Shown here piece by piece: positions 31,382 through 38,628 of a DNA stretch of 46,832 nt. The DNA is taken from IMG/VR virus record IMGVR_UViG_3300046665_000308, positions 1 to 46,832 of that record. One strand, 5' to 3'. The DNA comes from a virus. Below the pieces are notes generated by a model that did no database searches, was not told where the DNA came from, and saw nothing but the letters and a program-made list of their open reading frames with translations. Positions within the stretch are counted from its first letter, which is position 1, and each line of letters opens with the position of its first letter. Both the position numbers and the translations under genes were made by a program.

Positions 31382-32035
31382 CTAGGCTAGTTTCAACAAA
31401 CATGTACCACATGCGTGAGCAATGTTGGCTCTAGATATAGTTGGACCTTCATTTGCAAGATTAACCATTTTCTGAACTTCTTCTGATGCGCCATACCGTT
31501 GAACTACACCATGGAACTCCTCAACATCATGTCCACGTAAAAACAATCTAGGTTCGCCTACAGATGTATATTCAAACTCGCCAGAGTCTTTATTCTTCTT
31601 GTGTCCAATATGGTAAAGCTCATGTTCAACCAGAGCGCAAAAATCTGTATCACTCATGACCTGACATACTCGAGCATCCAGAGTAATTATGTATTTAGGA
31701 ATATCACCAAACCAATTGATCAATTGCAGTTCCTGACGCTGCTTACGCCATCCACCCACATTGATCATTACTTTCTCGGTTTGACCATATACACGTTTGT
31801 CCTTAGCCTCACATTTAGAGTAGGCCCATAAGAATGAAATCTCAGGAGGCTGAAAACTTAGAAGGTGTTCATGATCAGGGTTATGAAGCTTTCCCCACTC
31901 ATTTAAGAAGGTATCTTCTATCCAAGGCCATAAATCATTATTAGCGGGTTCAAAATGAAGTAGACCGCCACTTTCGATTAAGTCTTCATCATTTGCATAA
32001 GGACTATCTTGTTCAGGCGGATAAGGTCTTTTCAT
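31382..32035 (-). CDS. Putative phage zinc metallopeptidase
   Basis: 217 aa from ATG 32035, which has GGTGAG before it; the frame also has a GTG at 32044. HELYH (near residue 137, in LVEHELYHIGH) is an HExxH zinc site, and the family (phage metallopeptidase, PF18894-like) often sits beside the small terminase gene. Its substrate is unknown. A capsid-maturation role is possible but the capsid has its own scaffold far downstream. A terminator lies just upstream. Confidence 0.82.
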   Translation of the reverse strand: MKRPYPPEQDSPYANDEDLIESGGLLHFEPANNDLWPWIEDTFLNEWGKLHNPDHEHLLSFQPPEISFLWAYSKCEAKDKRVYGQTEKVMINVGGWRKQRQELQLINWFGDIPKYIITLDARVCQVMSDTDFCALVEHELYHIGHKKNKDSGEFEYTSVGEPRLFLRGHDVEEFHGVVQRYGASEEVQKMVNLANEGPTISRANIAHACGTCLLKLA

Positions 32036-32049
32036 AAATCTCACCCATT

Positions 32050-32071
32050 AAAAAACCCTCCGAAGAGGGCT
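32050..32071 (-). terminator. Strong intrinsic terminator upstream of the metallopeptidase gene
   Basis: On the minus strand CCCTC-TTCG-GAGGG with a UUCG loop is followed by six T. Confidence 0.88.
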
Positions 32072-32074
32072 TGT

Positions 32075-32263
32075 TTATATACTTGCTTTCAGTTCATGAA
32101 GCTTCTCGTTGAGTTTCGCATCACTCTCAAAGGATAATCTGAGGTAATCATTTTGCGAAAAGAACACATAAATAGCTTTTTCTTCTTTAGCCACATTTAA
32201 GTATTGGATTTTTTGAGGGTTGATGTAGAAGTTGGAAAGATCAGTTTTAAATTCAATTGCCAT
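32075..32263 (-). CDS. Small hypothetical protein (62 aa)
   Basis: A soluble protein (MAIEFKTDLSNFYINPQKIQY, then AIYVFFSQNDYLRLSF) with an AAGGAA ribosome-binding site. It ends four bases before a terminator. No family is recognised. Confidence 0.6.
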   Translation of the reverse strand: MAIEFKTDLSNFYINPQKIQYLNVAKEEKAIYVFFSQNDYLRLSFESDAKLNEKLHELKASI

Positions 32264-32298
32264 CTTGGTTCCTTGAGAATATTTTAGTTAAATATATA

Positions 32299-32781
32299 TC
32301 AAGCTATTACCCACTTCAAATCATCAGGCGTTTCCAAATAACACCCGTTTTTATTGCAGAATGCGTGAATGTCGTTTAGGTATTCAGTGAATTGAACTGT
32401 ACTTGCATCAGTCGTGCTCATTAGCTCACACAGGCCGTTTGCTACATCTTGGTAGAGAGGATGCTTAGAATCCTTCAGCTCTCTAACAGCCTTGAATGTT
32501 TTCTTGTATTGGCCAACATCATCACGGTCATAGATCTTTGCTAAGAAGTTCTTCTTAAAGAACAAATGCTCGTAGTCTTTATCTGTTCCCTGCTTCTTAC
32601 TCCACTGATTAAGCCACATCCAATACAAGCGATTCTGAGCCTTAGACCTGTCTTTCTCTTGAGGTGCTATCAAAACAACCAAAGGCTTCCCTTCACCTGC
32701 CGCTTTAGCATGGTTATTATTAAGATAATTTGTCACATAATTAATGTCAGAATGGTTTTTGATGACGAATCTTGGTTCCAT
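32299..32781 (-). CDS. NinB-like recombination protein
   Basis: 160 aa. EKDRSKAQNRLYWMWLNQWS is the NinB/Orf signature (KxRSxxQNRLYW), followed by HLFFKKNFLAKIYDRDDVGQ. In lambda NinB (Orf) binds single-stranded DNA at recombination and replication forks and helps the Red or RecBCD pathway. It fits with the RecT and exonuclease genes found elsewhere in this phage. Confidence 0.85.
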   Translation of the reverse strand: MEPRFVIKNHSDINYVTNYLNNNHAKAAGEGKPLVVLIAPQEKDRSKAQNRLYWMWLNQWSKKQGTDKDYEHLFFKKNFLAKIYDRDDVGQYKKTFKAVRELKDSKHPLYQDVANGLCELMSTTDASTVQFTEYLNDIHAFCNKNGCYLETPDDLKWVIA

Positions 32782-32788
32782 TTTGACC

Positions 32789-32962
32789 TCAACTTCTTGG
32801 CAAATGCTCTGTTAATTCACGCTCATCAAAAGAATTGTGGATATAAACCCCGTCCTCATAGATACAGCCACATTCACAGTCTGGCTCATACTTATGGGGC
32901 TTTAAGTCATTCTCTGGTATCACATGAACTGAGTCATGATATTCATATACAGACCAACTCAT
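32789..32962 (-). CDS. Small Cys-rich protein (57 aa)
   Basis: The frame has GAGGTAGGT before its ATG and ends 8 bases before the NinB-like gene. The peptide contains PDCECGCIYEDGVY, with four Cys counting the nearby residues, and many His/Glu, so metal binding is possible. The remaining sequence is polar. Found only by reading the gap between two larger genes. Confidence 0.6.
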   Translation of the reverse strand: MSWSVYEYHDSVHVIPENDLKPHKYEPDCECGCIYEDGVYIHNSFDERELTEHLPRS

Positions 32963-32974
32963 ACCTACCTCAAT

Positions 32975-32997
32975 AAAAAACCACCCGAGGGTGGCTT
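32975..32997 (-). terminator. Intrinsic terminator downstream of 33003-33260
   Basis: On the minus strand CCACCC-TC-GGGTGG is followed by TTTTTTATT. With the promoter at 33839-33844 it bounds a separate two-gene transcript. Confidence 0.82.
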
Positions 32998-33002
32998 ATA
33001 TT

Positions 33003-33260
33003 TTAATTTTGTTCAGCGCTCCATTTATTCAATAGATCTTGCTGCCCTTCAGTATCGAGTACTTTATTACAGTAGATTAAAAGCAAACTAGTATCTTCAT
33101 TACTTTTAAAACTGTACTGAAAAAATTCGCCACCATCAGTTGAATGATACTTATCTGGATAAAAATCTGGACTAAATGTTGCTTGTTCACTGAAGATATA
33201 TTTATCCCCATCTGCTTTTGCTCGACTCAGATGAATAATTCTTTTTGGAGTTTCAGACAC
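33003..33260 (-). CDS. Hypothetical protein (85 aa), GTG start
   Basis: The frame starts with GTG at 33260 after AGGAAAAG. The protein has KADGDKYIFSEQATFSPDFYPD and a C-terminal helix (LLIYCNKVLDTEGQQDLLNKW). No family is known to me. It is the second gene after the strong promoter at 33839. Confidence 0.6.
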   Translation of the reverse strand: MSETPKRIIHLSRAKADGDKYIFSEQATFSPDFYPDKYHSTDGGEFFQYSFKSNEDTSLLLIYCNKVLDTEGQQDLLNKWSAEQN

Positions 33261-33344
33261 AATCTTTTCCTATTTTATAAATGCATTGAAAAGCAAATAT
33301 ATCAAAAAACATCATGATCTTTAAGATGAAGCATGCGCTCTGTT

Positions 33345-33809
33345 TTAAACCTTAGCAAACTTAAAATCACTTCTTGATGTATAAACCTTTGCTATATGAC
33401 GCAAAGCAGCTTCTTCAGTATCAAACATCATTGAGAAGGTTTTGAATTGAATCTTCTTGCCATTTGAAAGGACTTGATATTTGTATTCATACTCTGAAAA
33501 TTTACGTCCTGAATACTCTCTAAAGTCCATTAAAAAGTGGCTTAATTGCTCACCAACCCACCAAATTTGATTCTCTGGAATAAAGCGCAGACGATCACGT
33601 ATTAACTCACGACAAAATGGATGTCGAACATGTTGATGGTTAGAGTTAATAATCCACTCTATCTCATCAAGGCGTTGTAGGTATTCAATTAAACGACCAA
33701 TTTCTTTAACTTCTTGGATATCGTTAAACTCACCAATTGGAGTTCTATACAATGTTGGAGTATCTACCCAATCGAACTCTGGCACATCAATTTCTAGGGT
33801 AATTTTCAT
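33345..33809 (-). CDS. Hypothetical protein under its own promoter (154 aa)
   Basis: An alpha/beta soluble protein with several Trp and Tyr (DWVDTPTLYRTPIGEF, EIEWIINSNHQHVRHPFCRE). I recognise no family. A consensus extended -10 promoter lies 30 bases before its ATG, and the start has little ribosome-binding site. It may be expressed in the lysogen, independent of the early or late operon. Confidence 0.65.
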   Translation of the reverse strand: MKITLEIDVPEFDWVDTPTLYRTPIGEFNDIQEVKEIGRLIEYLQRLDEIEWIINSNHQHVRHPFCRELIRDRLRFIPENQIWWVGEQLSHFLMDFREYSGRKFSEYEYKYQVLSNGKKIQFKTFSMMFDTEEAALRHIAKVYTSRSDFKFAKV

Positions 33810-33838
33810 TAGAATTTACCATTGATTTATAGAGTTAA

Positions 33839-33867
33839 ATTATACCATAACTACATGATTTAATTAA
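33839..33867 (-). promoter_or_regulatory. Extended -10 promoter of gene 33345-33809
   Basis: On the minus strand the -10 is TATAAT (33839-33844), the full consensus, with TGG before it (TGn element); the -35 TTAATT is weak at 17 bp. Transcription would start near 33832, 23 bases before the ATG. Confidence 0.6.
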
Positions 33868-34145
33868 AAAACACTGTCTGAATTTGTATCTATTTTTAAC
33901 ATAAATTCAGTCTTTTCTAACCACCGATCAAACATCGCTTCCGATTCTTGTCTTGTGCCTAATTGATAGGTATCGAACATATGATGGCATTTGTAGCAGA
34001 GAGGAACTGTAAACTCGTCACTCGCCTTTTTCGACCTACATTTACCATGCTTCATACTGTTTGAATGAGCTGCTTGTGAGTGAGGATAGCCGCACATAAC
34101 ACAGGGTAACTTTCTTATTGCAGCAAGTCGCTTTGCATCACGCAT
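33864..34145 (-). CDS. HNH-type nuclease (YbcO/DUF1364- or Rap-like)
   Basis: 93 aa. Two Cys pairs CVMCG and CYKC-HH flank a central AAHSNSMKHGKCRSKKASD, the beta-beta-alpha-metal fold with catalytic His in HH. The size and the SKKASDEFTVPLC order match the small phage HNH nucleases found in nin regions (YbcO) that cut branched or single-stranded DNA. It overlaps the previous small gene by 8 bp. Confidence 0.8.
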   Translation of the reverse strand: MRDAKRLAAIRKLPCVMCGYPHSQAAHSNSMKHGKCRSKKASDEFTVPLCYKCHHMFDTYQLGTRQESEAMFDRWLEKTEFMLKIDTNSDSVF

Positions 34146-34308
34146 GAAGGTTACTTCTAATATTCTTCACTTGGTCTTTGTGTCGCTTAATCTTCGCGTC
34201 AATATCAAGCATCTCTTTAGCAGTCATCAAACCACGTGAAAGATTTTGAAGCTTTTCTATTTCATTGCACAAAGCATTTAAATTCTTCTTCGCTTCGATT
34301 TTGTCCAT
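34138..34308 (-). CDS. Small coiled-coil protein (56 aa)
   Basis: A charged, almost fully helical peptide (MDKIEAKKNLNALCNEIEKL, then MLDIDAKIKRHKDQVKNI). Its end overlaps the HNH gene start by 8 bases, which supports translation. Function unknown. Confidence 0.58.
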   Translation of the reverse strand: MDKIEAKKNLNALCNEIEKLQNLSRGLMTAKEMLDIDAKIKRHKDQVKNIRSNLHA

Positions 34309-34315
34309 ACGCAGC

Positions 34316-34519
34316 TCACTTATGTTTATTTAGCCGACGAGCAATAAGGCGTTTTTTCTTTTGACTTAACTTGTTTGGTTTGCCTTTATTTTGTTTTGAC
34401 TTAAATGCAAATGGTGACACCTCTCCACCCATGGCAGAAATAGCACTCAATGTTCCAAAATTAGGTTTAAACGCCATCATTCCAGTAGCTGCTGCTAACA
34501 ACACCCGACTCATTCGCAT
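34316..34519 (-). CDS. Small basic protein (67 aa)
   Basis: A protein with a hydrophobic N-terminus (MRMSRVLLAAATGMMAFKP) and a very basic C-terminus (KQNKGKPNKLSQKKKRLIAR). It could be membrane-targeted or bind nucleic acid. It lies after the terminator at 34532-34560. No family is known to me. Confidence 0.55.
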   Translation of the reverse strand: MRMSRVLLAAATGMMAFKPNFGTLSAISAMGGEVSPFAFKSKQNKGKPNKLSQKKKRLIARRLNKHK

Positions 34520-34531
34520 TTCTTATTCTCC

Positions 34532-34560
34532 AAAAAAGAAAACCCCGCAATCGCAGGGCT
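34532..34560 (-). terminator. Intrinsic terminator after the zinc-ribbon-like gene
   Basis: On the minus strand CCCTGC-GATT-GCGGGG (one U-G pair) is followed by TTTTCTTTTTT. The stop of gene 34559-34672 lies at its edge. Confidence 0.85.
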
Positions 34561-34672
34561 ACAAACACTTAATCTTTCCACACTTTCTGCATTCTTTGAT
34601 TGGGTCTTCGTTGTAATCCAATTCATATTCCCAAACATGGAAGCAGAAGATTCGCTGAATTATTCGGAGCAT
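34559..34672 (-). CDS. Tiny zinc-ribbon-like protein (37 aa)
   Basis: A 37-codon frame between two terminators. It ends ECRKCGKIKCL, a Cys-x-x-Cys knuckle with a third Cys, and begins with a helix (MLRIIQRIFCFHVWEYE) holding Cys and His, so four ligands could bind one zinc ion. It is the first gene after the late leader. Confidence 0.5.
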   Translation of the reverse strand: MLRIIQRIFCFHVWEYELDYNEDPIKECRKCGKIKCL

Positions 34673-34682
34673 GTGAACCTCC

Positions 34683-34713
34683 AAAAAGCAAAAAGCCCAC
34701 GATTAAGTGAGCT
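34683..34713 (-). terminator. Terminator in the late leader (tR'-like)
   Basis: On the minus strand AGCTCAC-TTAATC-GTGGGCT (one U-G pair) is followed by TTTTGCTTTTT. It lies about 40 bases after the candidate late promoter start, the arrangement of lambda pR'-tR'. Confidence 0.75.
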
Positions 34714-34760
34714 TTGATGTGTTGGTCTTCGGAAATCCGTAATACGACCAGTATAGGAAA

Positions 34761-34789
34761 ACATTACCTTAAATCCGTTTAGCTGTCAA
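34761..34789 (-). promoter_or_regulatory. Candidate late promoter (pR'-like)
   Basis: On the minus strand a perfect TTGACA (34784-34789) is 17 bp from a weak -10 TAATGT (34761-34766). A second -10-like TATACT lies at 34750-34755 without a good -35. It lies at the end of the Q-position gene and before the leader terminator. Confidence 0.4.
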
Positions 34790-35322
34790 TTGTTTAGCTT
34801 TTTTCGGTATTGCCCCACATAGAAATCGATTTCATCTTCCATGTCTTTAAGAATTATATCGACCATTGCACCAAGGTATGCATAGTTCTTACTGTAAGTG
34901 TCTGCCTTAATCTCAGTAATGCCACAAAATTTTAACTGACCTTGTAGTGTTCGGTCTTCCTTAATCCATGGTCGTAGTAAAAAGAATACTTGCATGCGGG
35001 CAACCTTCGTACAAAACAATTGAAGGTCAAAGTGATGGCGCTGGCGCTCTTTACTTGCCGCCTCGTGTAGGATTTCACCGATATGCTCTACAAGCGTCTT
35101 GAATGCCTGTGTTGTATCTCGTGAATCACCCCATACCAAGATTTCGCAATATGCCTTAGTTGCCTCATCTTCAATAGAAGCAATGGCCCCGCAACGCTCT
35201 TCCCAAGTAGGCGCTTTCTCTCCTGACGATGCAGTAGTCGTTTCATAGCTTGCCGTTTTAGCTCTCATTTGCTGACCAACCCATTCAAGATTTGATAATT
35301 TTTCCGTTACTACTGCATTCAT
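34786..35322 (-). CDS. Gene in late-antiterminator (Q) position (178 aa)
   Basis: I take ATG 35322 with AAGGGGAT before it; the frame also extends to 35367. The helical protein (LSNLEWVGQQMRAKTASYET, EERCGAIASIEDEATKAYCEI, RHHFDLQLFCTKVARMQVFF) matches no family I can name. It is the last gene of the PR operon, followed by a promoter-like sequence and a terminator before the late genes, exactly where lambda has Q. The late operon's many terminators demand such a factor. The assignment is positional. Confidence 0.55.
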   Translation of the reverse strand: MNAVVTEKLSNLEWVGQQMRAKTASYETTTASSGEKAPTWEERCGAIASIEDEATKAYCEILVWGDSRDTTQAFKTLVEHIGEILHEAASKERQRHHFDLQLFCTKVARMQVFFLLRPWIKEDRTLQGQLKFCGITEIKADTYSKNYAYLGAMVDIILKDMEDEIDFYVGQYRKKLNN

Positions 35323-35332
35323 CTCTATCCCC

Positions 35333-35470
35333 TTAACCGTAAATATGCATAACTGTGATTGCTCCAAGGAGTGCTGTGATTATCAGTGCATGACCTGCAC
35401 ATGCAACCGCACCTTTAGGTGACGACCACAAGATAAAAAACACCAAAAGAACTGCTAAAAATATTTCCAT
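35333..35470 (-). CDS. Small two-helix membrane protein (45 aa)
   Basis: Start and stop are coupled: ATG 35470 overlaps the stop of the RuvC-like gene (TGATG) and its own stop is 10 bases before the next start. Two hydrophobic helices are seen (IFLAVLLVFFILW and HALIITALLGAITVM) with Cys24 between them. Function unknown. Confidence 0.62.
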   Translation of the reverse strand: MEIFLAVLLVFFILWSSPKGAVACAGHALIITALLGAITVMHIYG

Positions 35471-35922
35471 CACGCCACCTTCTTCCCGTTCATTCCCCAG
35501 ATCAACATGCCTGCATCACGCTGCTCTTGATTGGTTCGCCCTTGCCAACCAGTTATCTTGTTAAACTCATCTGCATTGAGTTTTGATTTAGTAGGCTTCA
35601 CCAGTAAAACCGCTAGTCCCAATGCTTGTGCTATTTCTGCCAATAAGATGCCTGTCGCATGATTCATTCCAACACGTCTAGCAATCTGCTCGTTCACTTG
35701 TCTTGAGTGACCACCACCTACTCGGAAGTTTGCTTTCTTATTTTCCCAACCTGCCTCAATGACAACCTTCTTAATGCTGTCCTGTTCATTTCTGAATAGC
35801 TCAATAGTTTCATGAAACGTCATATTTTTGAGTTGAAGATCATTTCCAAGAATGGCAACTCCCGACTTTTGCAAGTCAGGATCAATGCCTATGATGATTT
35901 GAGCCTCTTTGAATGTGGTCAT
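35470..35922 (-). CDS. RuvC-like Holliday-junction resolvase
   Basis: 150 aa from ATG 35922, which has AAAGGAG before it and overlaps the upstream stop (ATGA). The RNase H fold is visible: IIIGIDPDLQKSGVAI with Asp14, VVIEAG with Glu56, and the C-terminal NQEQRDAGMLIWG with an acidic residue. It would resolve recombination or replication branches before packaging, the role of RusA or Rap in other lambdoids. Confidence 0.85.
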   Translation of the reverse strand: MTTFKEAQIIIGIDPDLQKSGVAILGNDLQLKNMTFHETIELFRNEQDSIKKVVIEAGWENKKANFRVGGGHSRQVNEQIARRVGMNHATGILLAEIAQALGLAVLLVKPTKSKLNADEFNKITGWQGRTNQEQRDAGMLIWGMNGKKVA

Positions 35923-36332
35923 TGGTCGCGCTCCTTTGCAGGCCAAGAGAAACCTTTTGACTGCTTACCAATAATCTCTCGATCCCCATTAACTACAGCA
36001 TCACAGTGAAAGCATTCAGCTTTACCCTCATGGAACATCGTTGTACTGAAATGCCTGCATTCGCCTTTATCGTCTGTGTTTAGATTAGGTGCTCCTCCCC
36101 CCTTGAGCGCTTGCTCTGCCACATAAACCCACTCGTGAAATAGGCATCCGTCTTTGTAAAAACGATCTATCTTCTCTAATGCTGTATCAATCCGCTTTTG
36201 CAGCCCCTCCACTTTCGCTTGCTGGTGCTCCACTCCAACGTCATAAGCCATATTCATCTTACGTTTTGTTTGCGCAGACTGACCGCTAAATTCCCCGTAG
36301 TTCTCTTCCCACCATTTATCAAATGTATCCAT
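35919..36332 (-). CDS. Hypothetical nin-region protein (137 aa)
   Basis: I take ATG 36332 (MDTFDKWWEENYG), one base after the previous stop, with GAGGG before it. The C-terminus has CRHFSTTMFHEGKAECFHCD, three Cys and two His that could bind zinc. N-terminal sequence of this type (FxxWWEENYG) is common in Gram-negative phage early proteins. Function unknown. Confidence 0.65.
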   Translation of the reverse strand: MDTFDKWWEENYGEFSGQSAQTKRKMNMAYDVGVEHQQAKVEGLQKRIDTALEKIDRFYKDGCLFHEWVYVAEQALKGGGAPNLNTDDKGECRHFSTTMFHEGKAECFHCDAVVNGDREIIGKQSKGFSWPAKERDQ

Positions 36333-36333
36333 C

Positions 36334-36597
36334 TCAAACATCCCTCGATTTGCAGTTTGGGCTGATGTGGTTTTCTGGCTTGTCTAGGGTTTCGCAGTCA
36401 ATGCGGTGGCCTGCTGCTATTTCTTCGGGCTCTGCTTTACGGATTTTATCTAATGAAAAAATGTATCCTGTTGTTCCATCAGGGTATGAAAGCCAATGCA
36501 ATTTTAATGCCCCTTCATCTTGACCGTCGTAAGTAAGCACACAAGAACCCTGTATATCTGTGTAAACAACCTTATCCCCGACTTTAAACTCACTCAT
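36334..36597 (-). CDS. Small beta-rich protein, SH3/KOW-like (87 aa)
   Basis: ATG 36597 follows AAGGAG and overlaps the end of the previous gene by 8 bases. FKVGDKVVYTDIQGSCVLTY at the start resembles SH3- or KOW-like barrels common in small phage proteins. The rest is polar. Function unknown. Confidence 0.62.
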   Translation of the reverse strand: MSEFKVGDKVVYTDIQGSCVLTYDGQDEGALKLHWLSYPDGTTGYIFSLDKIRKAEPEEIAAGHRIDCETLDKPENHISPNCKSRDV

Positions 36598-36850
36598 GGC
36601 TAGCTCCTTTTTTCTTCTCAATCATGATCTGACGCACATGCTCTACAACTTCATCAACTGTGTAGTCCATGAATTGATGCATTAGCCCTAGCTCACAAAG
36701 CCCTAGATGTATTTTATTAATAGCTTTCTCAAATCTGTCTTTGCGTACCACGTTCCCTTTTTCATCAAATTCACACATGTCAGGTGTAATTCTGCTATCT
36801 CGAAATTCAGGCATACGGAGATCCAGTTCAGTTACTTCACGTTTACTCAC
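36590..36850 (-). CDS. Hypothetical protein (86 aa), GTG start
   Basis: GTG 36850 overlaps the previous gene's stop and has GGAGGCGG before it; an in-frame ATG at 36892 would overlap by 50 bp and lacks a site. VSKREVTELDLRMPEFRDSR and RFEKAINKIHLGLCELGL are recognisable as a common phage early protein without known role. Confidence 0.65.
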   Translation of the reverse strand: MSKREVTELDLRMPEFRDSRITPDMCEFDEKGNVVRKDRFEKAINKIHLGLCELGLMHQFMDYTVDEVVEHVRQIMIEKKKGASHE

Positions 36851-37217
36851 CCCCGCCTCCGTATATTGATTCGTGGTCGCGTACTGCCTCAATCAACTGC
36901 CACTTAAAGAATCGCTTGTCACTGCCTTTGACTTGATATGGCATGTCACTATCTAGATCATCAATCCAAGATTTAGCCTGTTCTAAGTCATCAAATTCAT
37001 TAATCAAATCCAAAGACTCCACGAGACACTTGAGGTCATTCAATTGCATCAAAGTAGGTAATTGCTTGCGAATGTTTTCACCAAGATTCTTGTTGTGCTC
37101 ATTAACCCAATGACGACCATCATCAGATACATGTGTCATTTTTGGGTGTAGATGATCGTTGATAAGCTCCTTAGCTCGTTCAACCCCGAACTCACGAATA
37201 AACTGTTCTGGTTTCAT
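36843..37217 (-). CDS. Hypothetical early protein (124 aa)
   Basis: An acidic helical protein (MKPEQFIREFGVERAKELIN, then LESLDLINEFDDLEQAKSWI) with a conserved C-terminal FFKWQLIEAVRDHESI and a Gly tail. It overlaps the upstream gene by one base. I know similar unnamed proteins from Acinetobacter and related phages. Confidence 0.65.
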   Translation of the reverse strand: MKPEQFIREFGVERAKELINDHLHPKMTHVSDDGRHWVNEHNKNLGENIRKQLPTLMQLNDLKCLVESLDLINEFDDLEQAKSWIDDLDSDMPYQVKGSDKRFFKWQLIEAVRDHESIYGGGGE

Positions 37218-38002
37218 TATTGTTCTCCGTCACGTTTAGTAATGGCATTGCAGCGTAGTCTTAGTCCTGTATGCCATCCTCGTCTAAGCATTCGTTGGTA
37301 GATAGCGTTTGCATGTTTTGTGTCTTCATTACGAAGGCCTTGTACGTACTCTTTACGCAACTTCAATATCTTTGAATAAGGAATACCATCCACTAAAGGC
37401 TCTACCGCTTTCACTTCAGGGCGAACTTCTTCCAACAACCCATGACGTCTTAAATTTCCATAAATGTTCTTTGCTAAAAGTGTTTCTTCTGTACGGATGC
37501 CCGCTGCATAGATTTGGCAATTCTGCATCATGTTGTTGTATGACATTCCACTCTTCTTAAACTGGTCTAATGCGTCTACTCGTCTCATGCTTGCAACCCC
37601 CCCTAACATCATCTTCGCTTTGCCTTTCATCAACCGGTTATAAAGATCGATGGTGCAACGTCCATTCTTTCGCATAGCTGAGATAAGACTAGAATCAAGT
37701 CCAGCAGCATCAGCCAATCGCTCAGCTCTTCCGATTTCCATTGAGACCCATTTAATTAAAGCTCTTACGTCATCACGTTTAGCTGGCATGCGTTTCTGTG
37801 CCTGACTCAAAAAGACTTCTGATTCATCTTTCTTCTCTTGCAATTGAATGCGTAAAAGACAGATCAGCTCTTCTTTCAGGATGTTGTGAGTACCATCTGC
37901 AAATGCATCTCTTACAGACTTAGCAACACAAAGGTCGTAAGGCGGGCGGTTCTTTAGACTTGCCAATTTAGTTAGGCTGTCTCTGATTTCTGATAGAGTC
38001 AT
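37217..38002 (-). CDS. Hypothetical HTH-like early protein (261 aa)
   Basis: A basic, helical protein. The centre (ERLADAAGLDSSLISAMRKNGRCTIDLYNRLMKG, residues near 95-125, cut here) reads as a helix-turn-helix of the Cro/C1 type, and two weak repeats (AKNIYGNLRRHG near 180 and ANAIYQRMLRRGW near 235) follow. It may be a DNA-binding regulator. It overlaps the methyltransferase-like gene by 4 bp. Confidence 0.6.
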   Translation of the reverse strand: MTLSEIRDSLTKLASLKNRPPYDLCVAKSVRDAFADGTHNILKEELICLLRIQLQEKKDESEVFLSQAQKRMPAKRDDVRALIKWVSMEIGRAERLADAAGLDSSLISAMRKNGRCTIDLYNRLMKGKAKMMLGGVASMRRVDALDQFKKSGMSYNNMMQNCQIYAAGIRTEETLLAKNIYGNLRRHGLLEEVRPEVKAVEPLVDGIPYSKILKLRKEYVQGLRNEDTKHANAIYQRMLRRGWHTGLRLRCNAITKRDGEQ

Positions 38003-38628
38003 GATGCTTCTCCAAATAGGTCAGCTTGCTCACCTTGGTTAATATCACCGCCCCACTGCATAGCCATAGCATCAGCAATGCCCTGGAAGGTTCTGCTTCG
38101 CTCTACCGATCTATTCCCTTTTGCATGTGCATACCACTTTGCCATTCGCTTACCACTAGATAGAGTTATAAACTCGCCCTTATCTACAATCTGGGTATGT
38201 TTTAGTTCTGGTAGACCCTTTAGCCACAAGCAAGTTGTCTTTTGAAATGAATCACCAAATTGCCAGGGCTGAATGATCTGGTCCGGCTTGCGCCAAATGC
38301 TAGACATGATGCAAACAGGGTTTTCTATTGCAATTCTTGGTATGGAACTCTTAGCTAGCATCATGAAGAAACTAATAGCTGCCTGTTGACGACCATCTTT
38401 AATTTTCTGCTCAAAATGCTTTGCCCCACTCACCGCAATATGTGTACATGGTGGATGAGCAATCATTAGGTCAAATGGATAGTCCAATAAATCACGCACA
38501 TCACCCTGGTAATGCGGCCCAAAATCAGACTCACTTGCCTGGATATCACAAGAAATTGCATCGTGCCCTAACCGGATGAATGCATCACGTACAGCACCAC
38601 TCATTTCACAAGCTACTAGTACTTTCAC
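37999..38628 (-). CDS. C5-cytosine methyltransferase-like protein, GTG start
   Basis: 209 aa. KVLVACEMSGAVRDAF resembles motif I, HPPCTH contains the catalytic Pro-Cys (Cys61), and IENP (about 101-104) is the ENV/ENP motif with the catalytic Glu. The target-recognition region is short, as in other orphan phage members. No restriction enzyme is nearby, so it may protect phage DNA from host restriction. The GTG start overlaps the P gene's stop (GTGA). Confidence 0.78.
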   Translation of the reverse strand: MKVLVACEMSGAVRDAFIRLGHDAISCDIQASESDFGPHYQGDVRDLLDYPFDLMIAHPPCTHIAVSGAKHFEQKIKDGRQQAAISFFMMLAKSSIPRIAIENPVCIMSSIWRKPDQIIQPWQFGDSFQKTTCLWLKGLPELKHTQIVDKGEFITLSSGKRMAKWYAHAKGNRSVERSRTFQGIADAMAMQWGGDINQGEQADLFGEAS

